Shown here: positions 33,591-42,412 of the stretch, piece by piece
Layout of the letters: every line of letters starts with the position of its first letter
Numbering within the stretch: position 1 is the stretch's first letter
Source of the DNA: Paractinoplanes abujensis
GTDB lineage: Bacteria; Actinomycetota; Actinomycetes; Mycobacteriales; Micromonosporaceae
Direction: 5' to 3'
NCBI RefSeq assembly: GCF_014204895.1
Contig: NZ_JACHMF010000001.1
Coordinates: 1,984,001-2,048,000, forward strand
DNA: 64,000 bases
The notes under the pieces: model-generated
What the model saw: the letters and a program-made list of their open reading frames with translations, nothing else
What the model was told of the DNA's origin: nothing
Database searches by the model: none
Program-made: the position numbers and the translations under genes

Positions 33591-34487
33591 ATGCTGCGCG
33601 GGGAAGGCGGCGCAGACCGGAGGGAGACCGCTGTGGCGCTGCTCGACCGCCTCGAGCTCGGAGATCACATCTGCTGGACCGTCGACGACGACGACACCCG
33701 GCAGGACGAGATCGCCGGCATCCTGCACGACGGGCTGCTCTCCCGGCACAAAGTCGTCTACTCCGGCGACGACCCCGCCCCGGTCCTGTCCCGGCTCGAA
33801 CGGCGCGGCGTCGCGATCCGGGCCGCCCTCCGATCGGGGCAGCTGACCGCGGCCACCCCCGAGAGCAGCTATTTGGCCGGGGGCTCGTTCGACGCCGACG
33901 GCACACTCGCGCACTGGCAGGTCGAGAAGGCCCGCTGCCGGGCCGAGGGATACCTGGGGTTGCGCGTCGTCGGCGACATGAACTGGGCGCTGCGTCAGGT
34001 GCCGGGCGCCGACCGGCTCGAATGGTACGAGCAACGCTGCAACACCGTGTTCGCCGACGGCTACGTGATGGGCGTCTGCGCGTACGACCGCAGGGTTTTC
34101 GACCCCGTGCACCTGCGCCGGCTCGCCCTGGCGCATCCCGGGGCGGCCGGCCCGTTGCTGCCCTTCGACCCCGAGACCTCACTGCGGATCCGGCGGACCG
34201 ACCAGCCGTACGGGTTGTGGCTCTCCGGCGAAGCCGACATGTCCAACCGGCACGCCCTCCGGGCCATGATCGAAGAGGTCTTCGTGACCCGGGACGGCGA
34301 GCCGATCGTCACGCTCGACGTCACCGCGCTCCGGTTCGCCGACACCGCCGCGGCCCGCGTGCTGCTCAACGCCGCCGCCACCCTCGGACCGCTGCACGTC
34401 GTGGGCTGCACCCCCGTGCTCGTCCGGTTGCTGCTCTTCCTCGGCGCCGAGGAGATCCCCGGCCTGGTCGTGACGTCAGGCTACTGA
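33591..34487 (+). CDS. MEDS-domain sensor with C-terminal STAS domain
   Basis: This 298-residue cytosolic protein has an N-terminal MEDS domain (DHICWTVDDDDTRQDEIAGILHDGLLSRHKVVYSG, then YLGLRVVGDMNWAL and ADGYVMGVCAYDRRVF) found in sensory and anti-sigma-type regulators, followed by a STAS-like domain (about 200-298: GLWLSGEADMSNRHAL..., VTLDVTALRFADTAAARVLL). The Ser/Thr usually phosphorylated in anti-anti-sigma factors would lie near FADTAA. This suggests a role in partner-switching control, with unknown input. It overlaps the convergent NADAR gene by 7 bp. Confidence 0.88.
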   Translation: MLRGEGGADRRETAVALLDRLELGDHICWTVDDDDTRQDEIAGILHDGLLSRHKVVYSGDDPAPVLSRLERRGVAIRAALRSGQLTAATPESSYLAGGSFDADGTLAHWQVEKARCRAEGYLGLRVVGDMNWALRQVPGADRLEWYEQRCNTVFADGYVMGVCAYDRRVFDPVHLRRLALAHPGAAGPLLPFDPETSLRIRRTDQPYGLWLSGEADMSNRHALRAMIEEVFVTRDGEPIVTLDVTALRFADTAAARVLLNAAATLGPLHVVGCTPVLVRLLLFLGAEEIPGLVVTSGY

Positions 34488-35038
34488 CCCCGCAAACTCT
34501 CCCGGACGTCCATCAGCGCGAACCCGAGCAGGTTGGTGCCCCGCCAGCGGCGCGGATCGGCCGCGCGCGGGTCGTCCCGGCCCAGCCCGATGCCCCAGAT
34601 ACGGTCGAGCGGGCTCGCCTCGACCAGCACCCGCTCGCCGGTCGTGAGCAGATAGTCGCGCAACTCGTCGTCCTGCCCGAACTTGGCCAGATTGCCGGCC
34701 ACGACGATCTGGTAGCGGTGCTCGTCCCACTCCGGCTGCCGGAAAGGCGTCACCCGTCCGCCCAGCGCCTTCGCCACCTTGGGGTGCGGCGCGGCCAGGA
34801 TGCGCGCGGCCATGGCGTCGTCACCGAACAGCGTCGCCTTGCGCCACATCATGTAATGCTCGGCGCTGGCAAAACTGTGCCCGTCAGCGGTGAACCGGGC
34901 CGGCCACCACTGGCTGAGACAACCGGAGCCCACACTGCCGTCCCGCTCGGGCTGGTGCCCCCAGAAGAACAGATACTTCACCCGGTTACGGGCGGCGTAC
35001 TCGGACAGGTCGTCGACGCTGCGGGCCATGACAGACAT
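34481..35038 (-). CDS. NADAR-family protein (YbiA-like N-glycosidase fold)
   Basis: This 185-residue protein has the NADAR signature: FWGHQPERDG, CLSQWWPARFTADGHSFASAEHYMMWRKATLFGD, and the end LDRIWGIGLG...WRGTNLLGFALMDVRE. Known members remove damaged riboflavin intermediates or hydrolyse ADP-ribose linkages, and some sit in NAD/ADP-ribose defence settings; no such partner is present here. Starts at 35038 (MSVMARS) or 35029 are both possible. It stands alone apart from the 7-bp overlap with the MEDS gene. Confidence 0.9.
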   Translation of the reverse strand: MSVMARSVDDLSEYAARNRVKYLFFWGHQPERDGSVGSGCLSQWWPARFTADGHSFASAEHYMMWRKATLFGDDAMAARILAAPHPKVAKALGGRVTPFRQPEWDEHRYQIVVAGNLAKFGQDDELRDYLLTTGERVLVEASPLDRIWGIGLGRDDPRAADPRRWRGTNLLGFALMDVRESLRGQ

Positions 35039-35100
35039 GCCCGCGAGTCTGCCTCACAAGAGGCCTCGGTGGCGCACCCATTTTTGTCGTACCCCGAGGC

Positions 35101-35106
35101 TAAGTT
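35101..35106 (+). promoter_or_regulatory. -10 element for a leaderless small gene
   Basis: TAAGTT is followed by exactly 7 nt and the ATG at 35114. The spacing predicts transcription starting on the start codon. Confidence 0.45.
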
Positions 35107-35113
35107 TCGAGCC

Positions 35114-35260
35114 ATGAACAACGAGACGAAGCCCGCCAACCGTCCTGCTTCCCCGGCTTCACGCCCACCCGTGGTGCCGGCCGCGCTGCGCGCACGCCGG
35201 GCTCGCCGCGCCAGATTACGAGCCTCAGCAGCGGCCGCAATCCGAAGAGCAGCCCAGTGA
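35114..35260 (+). CDS. Small highly basic protein (48 aa), unknown
   Basis: The ORF encodes 48 residues: a Pro/Ser/Asn-rich first half (MNNETKPANRPASPASRPPV) and an Arg/Ala-rich second half (about 14 Arg), suggesting binding to nucleic acid or ribosomes, or a nucleoid-type peptide. No family is recognised. Support for reality is the -10 element 7 nt upstream and an ATG where no other gene fits. It contains one TTA codon (35216-35218). It lies just before the low-complexity decamer zone and could be an artefact of that composition. Confidence 0.45.
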   Translation: MNNETKPANRPASPASRPPVVPAALRARRARRARLRASAAAAIRRAAQ

Positions 35261-35830
35261 CTTCCGGCGCCGTGCCCTGACGCTCGGGTCGCTCGCCCGG
35301 GGCTGCTCGCGGCTCGCGCCGCTGCGGGCCGCTCCGTCCGAGCTCGCCGCCGCTCGCCGTGAGCCGTCCGCTGCCGTCTGCCGCATCGGTTGCTGCGGGC
35401 CGCTCGGTCCGAGCTCGTCGCTGGTCGCGGCTGGTCGCGGCTGGTCGCCGCTCGTCGCGGCTGGTCGCCGCTCGTCGCGGCTGGTCGCCGCTCGTCGCGG
35501 TCCTTCGTCGCTCGTCGCCGCTGGTCGTCGCTGGTCGCGGCTGGTCGCGGTCCTTCGTCGCTCGTTGCCGCCCGCTACTGTCTAGCCGTACCGCCCGCTG
35601 CGGGCCGCTCGCTGCCGCCAGTCGCCACGGGCCCGCACGTCGCCGCGAACCCACACCATTCGCTGCGGCCGCAGTTCGTGCAGGCCGTGTCGGTCGCTGT
35701 CGTCGGGCTGCTGCCTTCCGGGCGGCCTGAACTGGTATCGAGTTCGGAGTCTCGGTGTTGCGTTGACTCTCGACCTGGTTGAGGGGTCAGAGTCGCGGGC
35801 GTCGTGTTGTGCAATCGCCTGGAGTGGAAC
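35261..35830. repeat. Low-complexity gap with a 10-bp tandem repeat array (core 35411-35570)
   Basis: From 35411 to 35570 the sequence is about 16 consecutive 10-bp units of the form CT[GC]GTCGC[CG]G, with TCCTTCGTCG variants at two places. Variants ending CGG and CCG alternate through the middle. The unit length equals one DNA helical turn. Several frames are open through it only because of the composition, giving Arg/Ser/Val-rich runs with no family likeness. The flanks (35261-35410 and 35571-35830) are similar in composition but irregular. I see no gene here. Confidence 0.88.
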
Positions 35831-36316
35831 GTGAGCGAGTCCCCGAGTAATGGTGTCGACGACGTGATGGCGGCGATCGCGGCGGCCGTCGGGCGGGGGC
35901 GGGCCGGTGACCGGGCCGGGGCGCGTCAGGCGCTGGCTGGGCTGTGGGACGGCAGTGACGACCCCCTGCATCGGTGCAGCATCGCGCACTACGCGGCCGA
36001 CCTGCAGGAGACTGTGGCCGACGAGTTGATGTGGGACGAGCGTGCATTGGCTGAGGCGGCGAGGCTGTCCGACGAGCGTGCCCGGAGTTACGACGCCGCC
36101 TGGCAGGTGCGGGCGCTGCTGCCGTCGCTGCACCTGAATCTGGCCGACGCACACCGCCGCTCCGGCCACGCGAAAGCGGCGCGTACTCACTTGGCGGCCG
36201 CCGTCGCAGATCTGGACGCGGTGCCCGACGACGAGTACGGAAAGCTGATCCGCGTGGGCGCCGACAGGGTTCGCCGAGCCCTCGACGCTGGGTCGGTCGA
36301 GCCGCTGGCCTTATAA
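35831..36316 (+). CDS. Hypothetical TPR-like helical protein
   Basis: This 161-residue protein is almost entirely helical, with AAIAAAVGRGRAGDRAGARQALAGLWD, LHRCSIAHYAADLQETVADELMWDERAL and LHLNLADAHRRSGHAKAARTHLAAAV, the spacing of two or three TPR-like hairpins. It resembles uncharacterised actinomycete proteins. I choose the GTG at 35831, 6 nt after GGAGTGGAAC; the frame is open from 35804. The last codon is a rare TTA. It is flanked on both sides by low-complexity repeats. Confidence 0.75.
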   Translation: MSESPSNGVDDVMAAIAAAVGRGRAGDRAGARQALAGLWDGSDDPLHRCSIAHYAADLQETVADELMWDERALAEAARLSDERARSYDAAWQVRALLPSLHLNLADAHRRSGHAKAARTHLAAAVADLDAVPDDEYGKLIRVGADRVRRALDAGSVEPLAL

Positions 36317-36693
36317 GCAGCTGCTGCTGATCGCTGCCCCTGCCCGCTGCTCCCGCTGCGCTCGCTACTCGTGCTGCTAGCTGCGTCGGCTACTCGCGCT
36401 GCGACTGGTGCTCGCCGGCACGGTCCGTACGCCTGGCCACCTCGGCGAACGCCGTGCGCCGACTGCTCGTGCTGCGCGCGTTGCTCGTGCTGCGCGGGCT
36501 GCTCGTGCTGCTCGCGCTGCGGCCGCTACTCGCGCTGCGGCCGCCGCTCGGGGCGTTCCTGCTGCCTGACACTGTGGCTCTGCGCCGGACTGCGCCGGGC
36601 GCCGACGGCTGCGGCTTGAATTGATGAGTCCGTCGAGCTGCTGGCGCCACGGGTTGTCGGCGGCGGGCGGGTCTCGCCGTCGGCGGGTGGGGG
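36317..36693. repeat. Low-complexity gap with five 18-bp repeats (36463-36552)
   Basis: The 377-bp gap contains CTGCTCGTGCTGCGCGCG-like units of 18 bp at 36463, 36481, 36499, 36517 and 36535. One plus frame would read as Cys-rich (CSCCAR, CSCCAG...) and one minus frame as Ser/Thr-rich (ARSTSS), but neither has a start, ribosome site or family likeness. No gene is called here. Confidence 0.75.
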
Positions 36694-37149
36694 TCAGTTG
36701 TGGCGTTGCGGGTCGGTTCGTTTCTGGGTCGTCCTGTGGCGCGGGGTGGGGTCGCCGAGTAGGGCGAGGCACGCTACGCCCAGTTTGAGTCCGGGCAGTG
36801 CGTCCTCGGTGAACCACGCGATGGCGTCGTGTTCCTCCGGGGCGGCGTTGATCGGGGAGCCTGTCCACGTCTCGATCACCCAGATCTGGATGTCGAAGGT
36901 GTCGCCGTGGACTTCGCCGTCGGGCGGGCCCGACGGCGGCGCGATGTCTATGCCCAGTTCTTCCCGGAGTTCGCGCACGAGTGCGGCGGCGGGCAGTTCG
37001 CCGGGCTCGACCAGTCCGCCGGGCAGGTCCCAGACATCGGCGTTGTTGCGTTTGCGGGGTGACCGGTAGCAGAGCAGCAGCCGGTCGCCGTCGCGCAGTA
37101 ACGCCGTGACGACCTGGTCTCGGGGAGGACGTTCGGCGGGGACCGGCAC
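36694..37149 (-). CDS. NUDIX hydrolase
   Basis: This 151-residue protein has a complete NUDIX box: GGLVEPGELPAAALVRELREELGI, matching GX5EX7REUXEEXGU. It would hydrolyse a nucleoside diphosphate linked to another group; the VTALLRDGDRLLLCYRSPRK start resembles MutT/ADP-ribose-type enzymes. It starts at a GTG; CACAAT lies 6 nt upstream, a weak leaderless promoter candidate. It stands alone. Confidence 0.92.
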   Translation of the reverse strand: MPVPAERPPRDQVVTALLRDGDRLLLCYRSPRKRNNADVWDLPGGLVEPGELPAAALVRELREELGIDIAPPSGPPDGEVHGDTFDIQIWVIETWTGSPINAAPEEHDAIAWFTEDALPGLKLGVACLALLGDPTPRHRTTQKRTDPQRHN

Positions 37150-37365
37150 CGGCGCATTGTGTCACCTGTCGTGAGCGGGGGCTGTCCCGTGCCGAGTTTC
37201 CAGAACAGCCGCCAGTCCGGTGAACGGCAATACCGGTGTGAAAGGCGGGCAGCGGCCGTGGCCGGCGTGCCGATCAAAGCGGGGGCTTCTGAATGATCAA
37301 TTTGGTTCCGGCATTCGCGGCGTCGGCGTCTGAGGGCTGGGCACCCGATCCCCTATGCTGCGTCG

Positions 37366-37794
37366 ATGAATGTGGCCTGGTGGGCGACGGAAGTGCGATC
37401 ACGGCTCTTCTGCGCGGTGCCGGTGCACTCCGGCTGGGCCGGCTTGGACGATCGTTTCCAGCATCTGCGTCGCCGCCGGATCCGGGGTTACGTGGAGGTC
37501 GCGTTTCCGGACGCGGGGTCACGGCGGCTGAGCATCGGTTTTCGCGGCCTGTATGCGGTTGTCCGATCGGTGGGGACGGACCCGGCGGCGCGATCCTTCC
37601 TGCTCGGCGGGGACGGCAGCGTGCCGGACGGGGCCTACGTCCAGGTGCCGGTCCGGGACGACCTGATCCGGTTCGACGGCGAGTTCGTCCTCGACGTCGA
37701 GCACGCCTGGGAGCTGGTGCACACCTTCGTCCGCACCGGCGAGACGGGCGACCTGGGCCACTGGCACCTGACCCGGCCGGGGCCGGCTGCCTGA
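37366..37794 (+). CDS. Hypothetical protein, possibly immunity-like
   Basis: This 142-residue cytosolic protein reads MNVAWWATEVRSRLFCAV... with a C-terminal RFDGEFVLDVEHAWELVHTFVRTGETGD. The last part faintly resembles Imm1-type immunity proteins, but this is not enough for a call and no toxin is nearby. TATGCT lies 6 nt before the ATG, so the transcript is probably leaderless. Confidence 0.65.
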   Translation: MNVAWWATEVRSRLFCAVPVHSGWAGLDDRFQHLRRRRIRGYVEVAFPDAGSRRLSIGFRGLYAVVRSVGTDPAARSFLLGGDGSVPDGAYVQVPVRDDLIRFDGEFVLDVEHAWELVHTFVRTGETGDLGHWHLTRPGPAA

Positions 37795-37921
37795 ACCGGG
37801 CATGTTCCGTTACACCTGTCCGGGCCGCACGACGCGGTGTTCGGTTGCTGAGGCCGCGCCCCTCGGTGAGTTTGCGGCATGTGCGCGGCCGGGCAGGCTG
37901 CGGGGCGGACGGGGGCCGGGG

Positions 37922-38320
37922 TCAGAGCCGGATCAGGCCTGCCTCGGACGGGCGGAAGCCGCACCGGTCCAGGTAGAAGTGCCGGAGACGGGGCTCGAAG
38001 TCGACGTGCAGCCAGGCGCAGCCGGCGGCTCGCGTCTCGGCGACGGCGGCTGACACCAGCGCCGTCCCGACGCCGCTGTCTTGACAGGCCGGGTCGACGG
38101 CGGTGTCGAGCAGGAACGCGTGGGCGCCGCCGTCCCAGCAGACCTGGACGAAGCCGATCAGGCGTTCGCCGGCGAAGGCGCCGATCCAGGTCAGCGCGTG
38201 CCGGGCCAGGCGACTCGCCCACGGGGTCACGACGGCCGGGTCGCCGTCGAACGCCCGCGCGTGCAGTTCGCTCAGTTCGGCGTCGTCGACCGCGAACCGG
38301 GTCACCAGCGTGAAGGTCAT
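37922..38320 (-). CDS. GNAT-family N-acetyltransferase
   Basis: This 132-residue single-domain GNAT protein has the acetyl-CoA-binding motif A in LDTAVDPACQDSGVGTALVSAA and the C-terminal RHFYLDRCGFRPSEAG. The acceptor is unknown. The ATG at 38320 is the only plausible start. It is divergent from the sugar transporter operon but lacks an obvious link to it. Confidence 0.9.
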   Translation of the reverse strand: MTFTLVTRFAVDDAELSELHARAFDGDPAVVTPWASRLARHALTWIGAFAGERLIGFVQVCWDGGAHAFLLDTAVDPACQDSGVGTALVSAAVAETRAAGCAWLHVDFEPRLRHFYLDRCGFRPSEAGLIRL

Positions 38321-38372
38321 GTGGCCAGCAGATCACGGGTGGGGTCCGGGCGGGGGAGAGTCGAGCATCGAT

Positions 38373-38469
38373 CGTTCCGAGACCCTTCTGTTATCGATAA
38401 CAAAGTAACGGCCAAATGACGGCAACGTTGCTCGGAACGGTTGACACCCGTTCGTGTGACCGTTCACAC
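38373..38469 (+). promoter_or_regulatory. Operator region of the sugar ABC transporter operon
   Basis: Three symmetric elements lie upstream of chvE: a perfect 12-bp palindrome GTTATCGATAAC (38390-38401); GTGTGACCGTTCACAC (38454-38469) with 6-bp arms and a central CG, as in LacI-family operators; and a 9-bp inverted repeat CGTTCCGAG (38373-38381) / CTCGGAACG (38431-38439). A TTGACA (38441-38446) just before the second element is a -35 candidate, so a repressor bound there would block the -10. No regulator gene is nearby. Confidence 0.6.
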
Positions 38470-38510
38470 TCGACCGCACTCCCGCTCCGACGGACCCCAA
38501 GGAGTTCCGC

Positions 38511-39638
38511 ATGAGAATGTCCAGGATGGGCGCGGTGCTCAGCGCCACCGTGCTCGCCGCCTCCCTGGCCGCATGTGGTTCAAGCGAGAAAACTGTCGAC
38601 CAGCAAGCCGCCCCGGGCGACAACACGGGCGCCCTGATCGGTGTCACCATGCCCACCCGCTCCAGCGAGCGGTGGATCAGCGACGGTGACAACCTCAAGA
38701 AGCAGCTCGAGGCGCTCGGCTACAAGGTCGACCTGCAGTACGCCGAGGACAAGATCCCGACGCAGACGCAGCAGCTCGACAACCAGATCACCAAGGGCGC
38801 CAAGCTGCTGATCATCGCCTCGATCGACGGCACCGCCATCACCACGCAGCTCGAGAACGCGAAGGCTGCCAACATCCCGGTCATCGCGTACGACCGGCTC
38901 ATCCGCGAGAGCCCGAACGTGGACTACTACGCCACGTTCGACAACTTCAAGGTCGGCGTCCAGCAGGCGACGTCGCTGCTCACCGGGCTCAAGGTGCTCA
39001 AGCCGGACGGCTCGGCGGGTGACGCCAAGGGCCCGTTCAACATCGAGCTGTTCGCGGGCTCGCCCGACGACAACAACGCCACGTTCTTCTTCAACGGCGC
39101 GATGAGCGTGCTCAAGCCCAAGATCGACGACGGCACGCTGGTCGTGAAGAGCAAGCAGACCGACTTCAAGACCGTCGCGATCCTGCGCTGGCAGGCCAAG
39201 CGGGCGCAGGACCGGATGGAAGACCTGCTGACGTCCACTTATCGCACCGGTTCCAAGGTCGACGGGGTCCTTTCCCCGTACGACGGTCTCTCGATCGGTA
39301 TTTTGTCGGCGCTCAAGAGCAACGGCTACGGCACCGCGGCGCAGCCCTGGCCGATCGTCACCGGGCAGGACGCCGAGCAGGCCTCGGTCAAGTCGATCCT
39401 GCGCGGCGAGCAGTACTCGACGATCTACAAGGACACCCGCGAGCTGGCCAAGACCACCGTCACGATGGCCGACGCCGTGCTCAAGGGGCAGACGCCGCAG
39501 ACGAACAACACGACCGACTACGACAACGGCAAGAAGGTCGTCCCGTCGATGCTGCTCGAGTCGGTCATCGTCGACAAGAGCAACTACAAGAAGGAACTCG
39601 TCGACTCCGGCTACTACACCGAGTCCCAGCTCAAGTGA
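38511..39638 (+). CDS. chvE: Multiple-monosaccharide ABC transporter substrate-binding lipoprotein
   Basis: This 375-residue lipoprotein has a lipobox SLAAC (Cys near 22) and a periplasmic-binding-protein type I fold: [78 protein letters not shown]. This matches ChvE-type proteins that bind xylose, glucose, galactose or arabinose. AAGGAG sits 6 nt before the ATG. It is followed without a gap by the ATPase and permease genes. Confidence 0.95.
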   Translation: MRMSRMGAVLSATVLAASLAACGSSEKTVDQQAAPGDNTGALIGVTMPTRSSERWISDGDNLKKQLEALGYKVDLQYAEDKIPTQTQQLDNQITKGAKLLIIASIDGTAITTQLENAKAANIPVIAYDRLIRESPNVDYYATFDNFKVGVQQATSLLTGLKVLKPDGSAGDAKGPFNIELFAGSPDDNNATFFFNGAMSVLKPKIDDGTLVVKSKQTDFKTVAILRWQAKRAQDRMEDLLTSTYRTGSKVDGVLSPYDGLSIGILSALKSNGYGTAAQPWPIVTGQDAEQASVKSILRGEQYSTIYKDTRELAKTTVTMADAVLKGQTPQTNNTTDYDNGKKVVPSMLLESVIVDKSNYKKELVDSGYYTESQLK

Positions 39639-41164
39639 TGTCGGATTCCATCCTGCGCATGCGGGGCATCTCCAAGACCTTCCCGGGCGTACGGGCCCTG
39701 GACGACGTCAATCTGGAGGTGCTCCGCGGCGAGATCCACGCGATCTGCGGGGAGAACGGCGCCGGCAAGAGCACCCTGATGAAGGTGCTCTCCGGCGTCT
39801 ACCCGCACGGCGATTACACCGGGACGATCGAGTTCGACGGGCAGGAGGGCCGGTTCGCCGGCATCCGCGACAGCGAGCACCGCGGCATCGTGATCATTCA
39901 TCAGGAGCTGGCGCTCGCGCCCAACCTGTCGATCGCCGAGAACATCTTCCTCGGCAACGAGCAGTCCCGGCGCGGCCTGATCGACTGGAACCGGACGAAC
40001 GCCGCCGCCGCCGACCTGATGCGCCGGGTCGGCCTGCGCGAGAACCCGGTCACCCAGGTGCTCGACCTCGGCGTCGGCAAGCAGCAGCTCGTCGAGATCG
40101 CCAAGGCGCTGTCCAAGCGGGTGCAGCTGCTGATCCTGGACGAGCCGACCGCGGCGCTCAACGACGAGGACTCGGCGCACCTGCTCGGGCTGCTGCGCGG
40201 CCTGCGCGACGAGGGCATCACCTGCGTGATCATCTCGCACAAGCTCAACGAGGTGCTGGAGATCGCCGACCGGGTGACCATCCTGCGCGACGGCAAGACG
40301 ATCACGACGCTCGACGCCGCCGGCCTGACCGAGGACCGCATCATCAGCGGCATGGTCGGCCGCGACCTCGACCACCGTTTCCCGCCGCACGAGCCGCGCA
40401 TCGGGGAGGAGGTCCTGCGGGTCGAGAACTGGACCGTGCACAGCCCCACCCAGCACGGCCGGCTGCTCGTGTCGGGCGCCAACCTGAGCGTGCGCCGGGG
40501 TGAGATCGTCGGGCTGGCCGGGCTGATGGGTGCCGGCCGCACCGAGCTGGCCATGAGCATCTTCGGCCGGTCGTACGGCACCGGGATCAGCGGCCGCATC
40601 TTCAAGGACGGCCGGGAGATCCGGCTGCGCTCGGTGCGCGAGGCCATCGACCACGGCATCGCGTACGCCACCGAGGACCGCAAACGGTACGGGCTCAACC
40701 TGATCGAGGACATCAAGCGCAACGTCTCCGCGGCCGGGCTGGGCAAGCTGGCCCGGCGGGGCTGGGTCGACGACAACGAGGAGTACAAGGTCGCCGAGTC
40801 GTACCGCAAGAGCCTGAACATCAAGGCGCCGAGCGTCTCCAGCGTCACCGGCAAGCTCTCGGGCGGCAACCAGCAGAAGGTCGTGCTGTCCAAGTGGATC
40901 TTCACCGATCCCGACGTGCTGATCCTGGACGAGCCCACCCGCGGCATCGACGTCGGCGCCAAGTACGAGATCTACACGATCATCAACCGGCTCGCCGACG
41001 AGGGCAAGGCGGTGCTGCTGATCTCCAGCGAGCTGCCCGAGCTGCTCGGGCTGTGCGACCGCATCTACACCCTTTCGGCCGGGCGGATCACCGGTGAGGT
41101 GCCGCGGGCCGAGGCCACCCAGGAAGGGCTCATGACCCTCATGACCGGGGAGGCGCCGCGATGA
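39638..41164 (+). CDS. mmsA: Multiple-monosaccharide ABC transporter ATP-binding protein
   Basis: This 508-residue protein has two fused ATPase domains. The first has [29 protein letters not shown] and [11 protein letters not shown]; the second has [15 protein letters not shown] and [13 protein letters not shown]. As in other sugar CUT2 transporters the second domain is partly degenerate in its Walker A. The ATG at 39638 shares a base with the chvE stop (TGATG); a GTG at 39635 is an alternative. It energises uptake through the permease made by the next gene. Confidence 0.95.
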   Translation: MSDSILRMRGISKTFPGVRALDDVNLEVLRGEIHAICGENGAGKSTLMKVLSGVYPHGDYTGTIEFDGQEGRFAGIRDSEHRGIVIIHQELALAPNLSIAENIFLGNEQSRRGLIDWNRTNAAAADLMRRVGLRENPVTQVLDLGVGKQQLVEIAKALSKRVQLLILDEPTAALNDEDSAHLLGLLRGLRDEGITCVIISHKLNEVLEIADRVTILRDGKTITTLDAAGLTEDRIISGMVGRDLDHRFPPHEPRIGEEVLRVENWTVHSPTQHGRLLVSGANLSVRRGEIVGLAGLMGAGRTELAMSIFGRSYGTGISGRIFKDGREIRLRSVREAIDHGIAYATEDRKRYGLNLIEDIKRNVSAAGLGKLARRGWVDDNEEYKVAESYRKSLNIKAPSVSSVTGKLSGGNQQKVVLSKWIFTDPDVLILDEPTRGIDVGAKYEIYTIINRLADEGKAVLLISSELPELLGLCDRIYTLSAGRITGEVPRAEATQEGLMTLMTGEAPR

Positions 41165-42393
41165 GCATCGCCCCCTCCAAGCAGCGGGAAGCTTTCTCTT
41201 TCGCCCCCCGGGGCCCGCGCCGTTTCCAGATCAACCTGCGGCAGAGCGGCATCTACATCGCGTTCGTCGCGATCGTGCTGCTGTTCACGATCCTGACCGG
41301 CGGCGACATGCTCGCCCCGCAGAACATCAGCAACATCATCGTCCAGAACTCGTACATCCTCATCCTGGCCATCGGCATGATCCTGGTGATCATCGCGGGG
41401 CACATCGACCTGTCGGTGGGCTCGATCGTGGCGGCCACCGGCGCGGTCGCGGCCGTGCTGATGGTCAACCACGACGTCCCGTGGCCGCTGGCGCTGCTGA
41501 TCACGCTGCTCGTGGGGGCGGCGATCGGCGCGTGGCAGGGCTACTGGGTGGCGTACTTCGGGATCCCGGCGTTCATCGTGACGCTGGCCGGCATGCTGCT
41601 GTTCCGCGCGGTCACCTACAACATCCTCGGCAACCGCGGCATCGGGCCCTTCCCGGAAGAGGTCCGCACCCTCTCCAACGGCTTCACCGACGGCTATCTG
41701 GGCAACATCGGCCTGGGCGCGCTGGGCGGGGCCGACCTGGTCTCGCTGCTGGTCGGGGTGGCCGCCGTGGCCGGCATCGTGGTCACGCAGTGGCGCTCGC
41801 GGGCCGGGCGGGTCAAGTTCGGCCAGGCCGTCGAGCCGTTCCCGCTGTTCGTGCTCAAGATCGCCCTAGCCGGGTTCGTGGTCATGTTCGTGATCGTGCA
41901 GCTGGCCCGGTTCCGCAACGTGCCCTGGGTGCTGGTGCTGCTGGCCGCGCTCGTGCTGGGCTACTCGCTGCTGACCAACCGGGCCGTGTTCGGCCGGCAG
42001 ATCTACGCGGTCGGCGGCAACCTGCAGGCGGCGACGTTGTCCGGCGTCAAGGTCAAGTCCGTCGTGTTCTGGATCTTCGTGAACATGGGGGTGCTGTCGG
42101 CGCTCGCGGGCATCATCTTCGCGGGGCGGCTCAATCAGGCCAACCCGACCGGTGGCGACCAGTTCGAGCTGGACGCGATCGCGGCCGCCTTCATCGGGGG
42201 CGCGGCCGTGCAGGGCGGTGTGGGCAAGGTGGTCGGCGCGATCACCGGTGGCCTGATCATGGGTGTGATCAACAACGGCATGAGCCTGATCGGCGCCCCC
42301 AGCGAGCAGGTGCTGCTGGTGAAGGGGGCGGTGCTGCTGGCGGCCGTCGCCTTCGACGTCTGGACGAAGCGGCGAGCCGGCGCCAGCAGGTAG
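41161..42393 (+). CDS. mmsB: Multiple-monosaccharide ABC transporter permease
   Basis: This 410-residue CUT2 permease has about ten membrane segments and the family segment [22 protein letters not shown] near residue 80, plus [26 protein letters not shown] and [36 protein letters not shown] toward the end. Its ATG overlaps the ATPase stop (ATGA). It completes a three-gene importer for a pentose or hexose. Confidence 0.95.
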   Translation: MSIAPSKQREAFSFAPRGPRRFQINLRQSGIYIAFVAIVLLFTILTGGDMLAPQNISNIIVQNSYILILAIGMILVIIAGHIDLSVGSIVAATGAVAAVLMVNHDVPWPLALLITLLVGAAIGAWQGYWVAYFGIPAFIVTLAGMLLFRAVTYNILGNRGIGPFPEEVRTLSNGFTDGYLGNIGLGALGGADLVSLLVGVAAVAGIVVTQWRSRAGRVKFGQAVEPFPLFVLKIALAGFVVMFVIVQLARFRNVPWVLVLLAALVLGYSLLTNRAVFGRQIYAVGGNLQAATLSGVKVKSVVFWIFVNMGVLSALAGIIFAGRLNQANPTGGDQFELDAIAAAFIGGAAVQGGVGKVVGAITGGLIMGVINNGMSLIGAPSEQVLLVKGAVLLAAVAFDVWTKRRAGASR

Positions 42394-42412
42394 CAGCGCG
42401 CGGCCGGTGGGG

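Noticed and set aside
35359..35782. Several overlapping open frames in the decamer array
   Set aside because: All frames are open because of composition; products are Arg/Ser/Val repeats with no ribosome site.
36371..36619. An 82-codon Cys-rich frame in the 18-bp repeats
   Set aside because: No ribosome site or conserved pattern; the cysteines come from TGC in the repeat unit.
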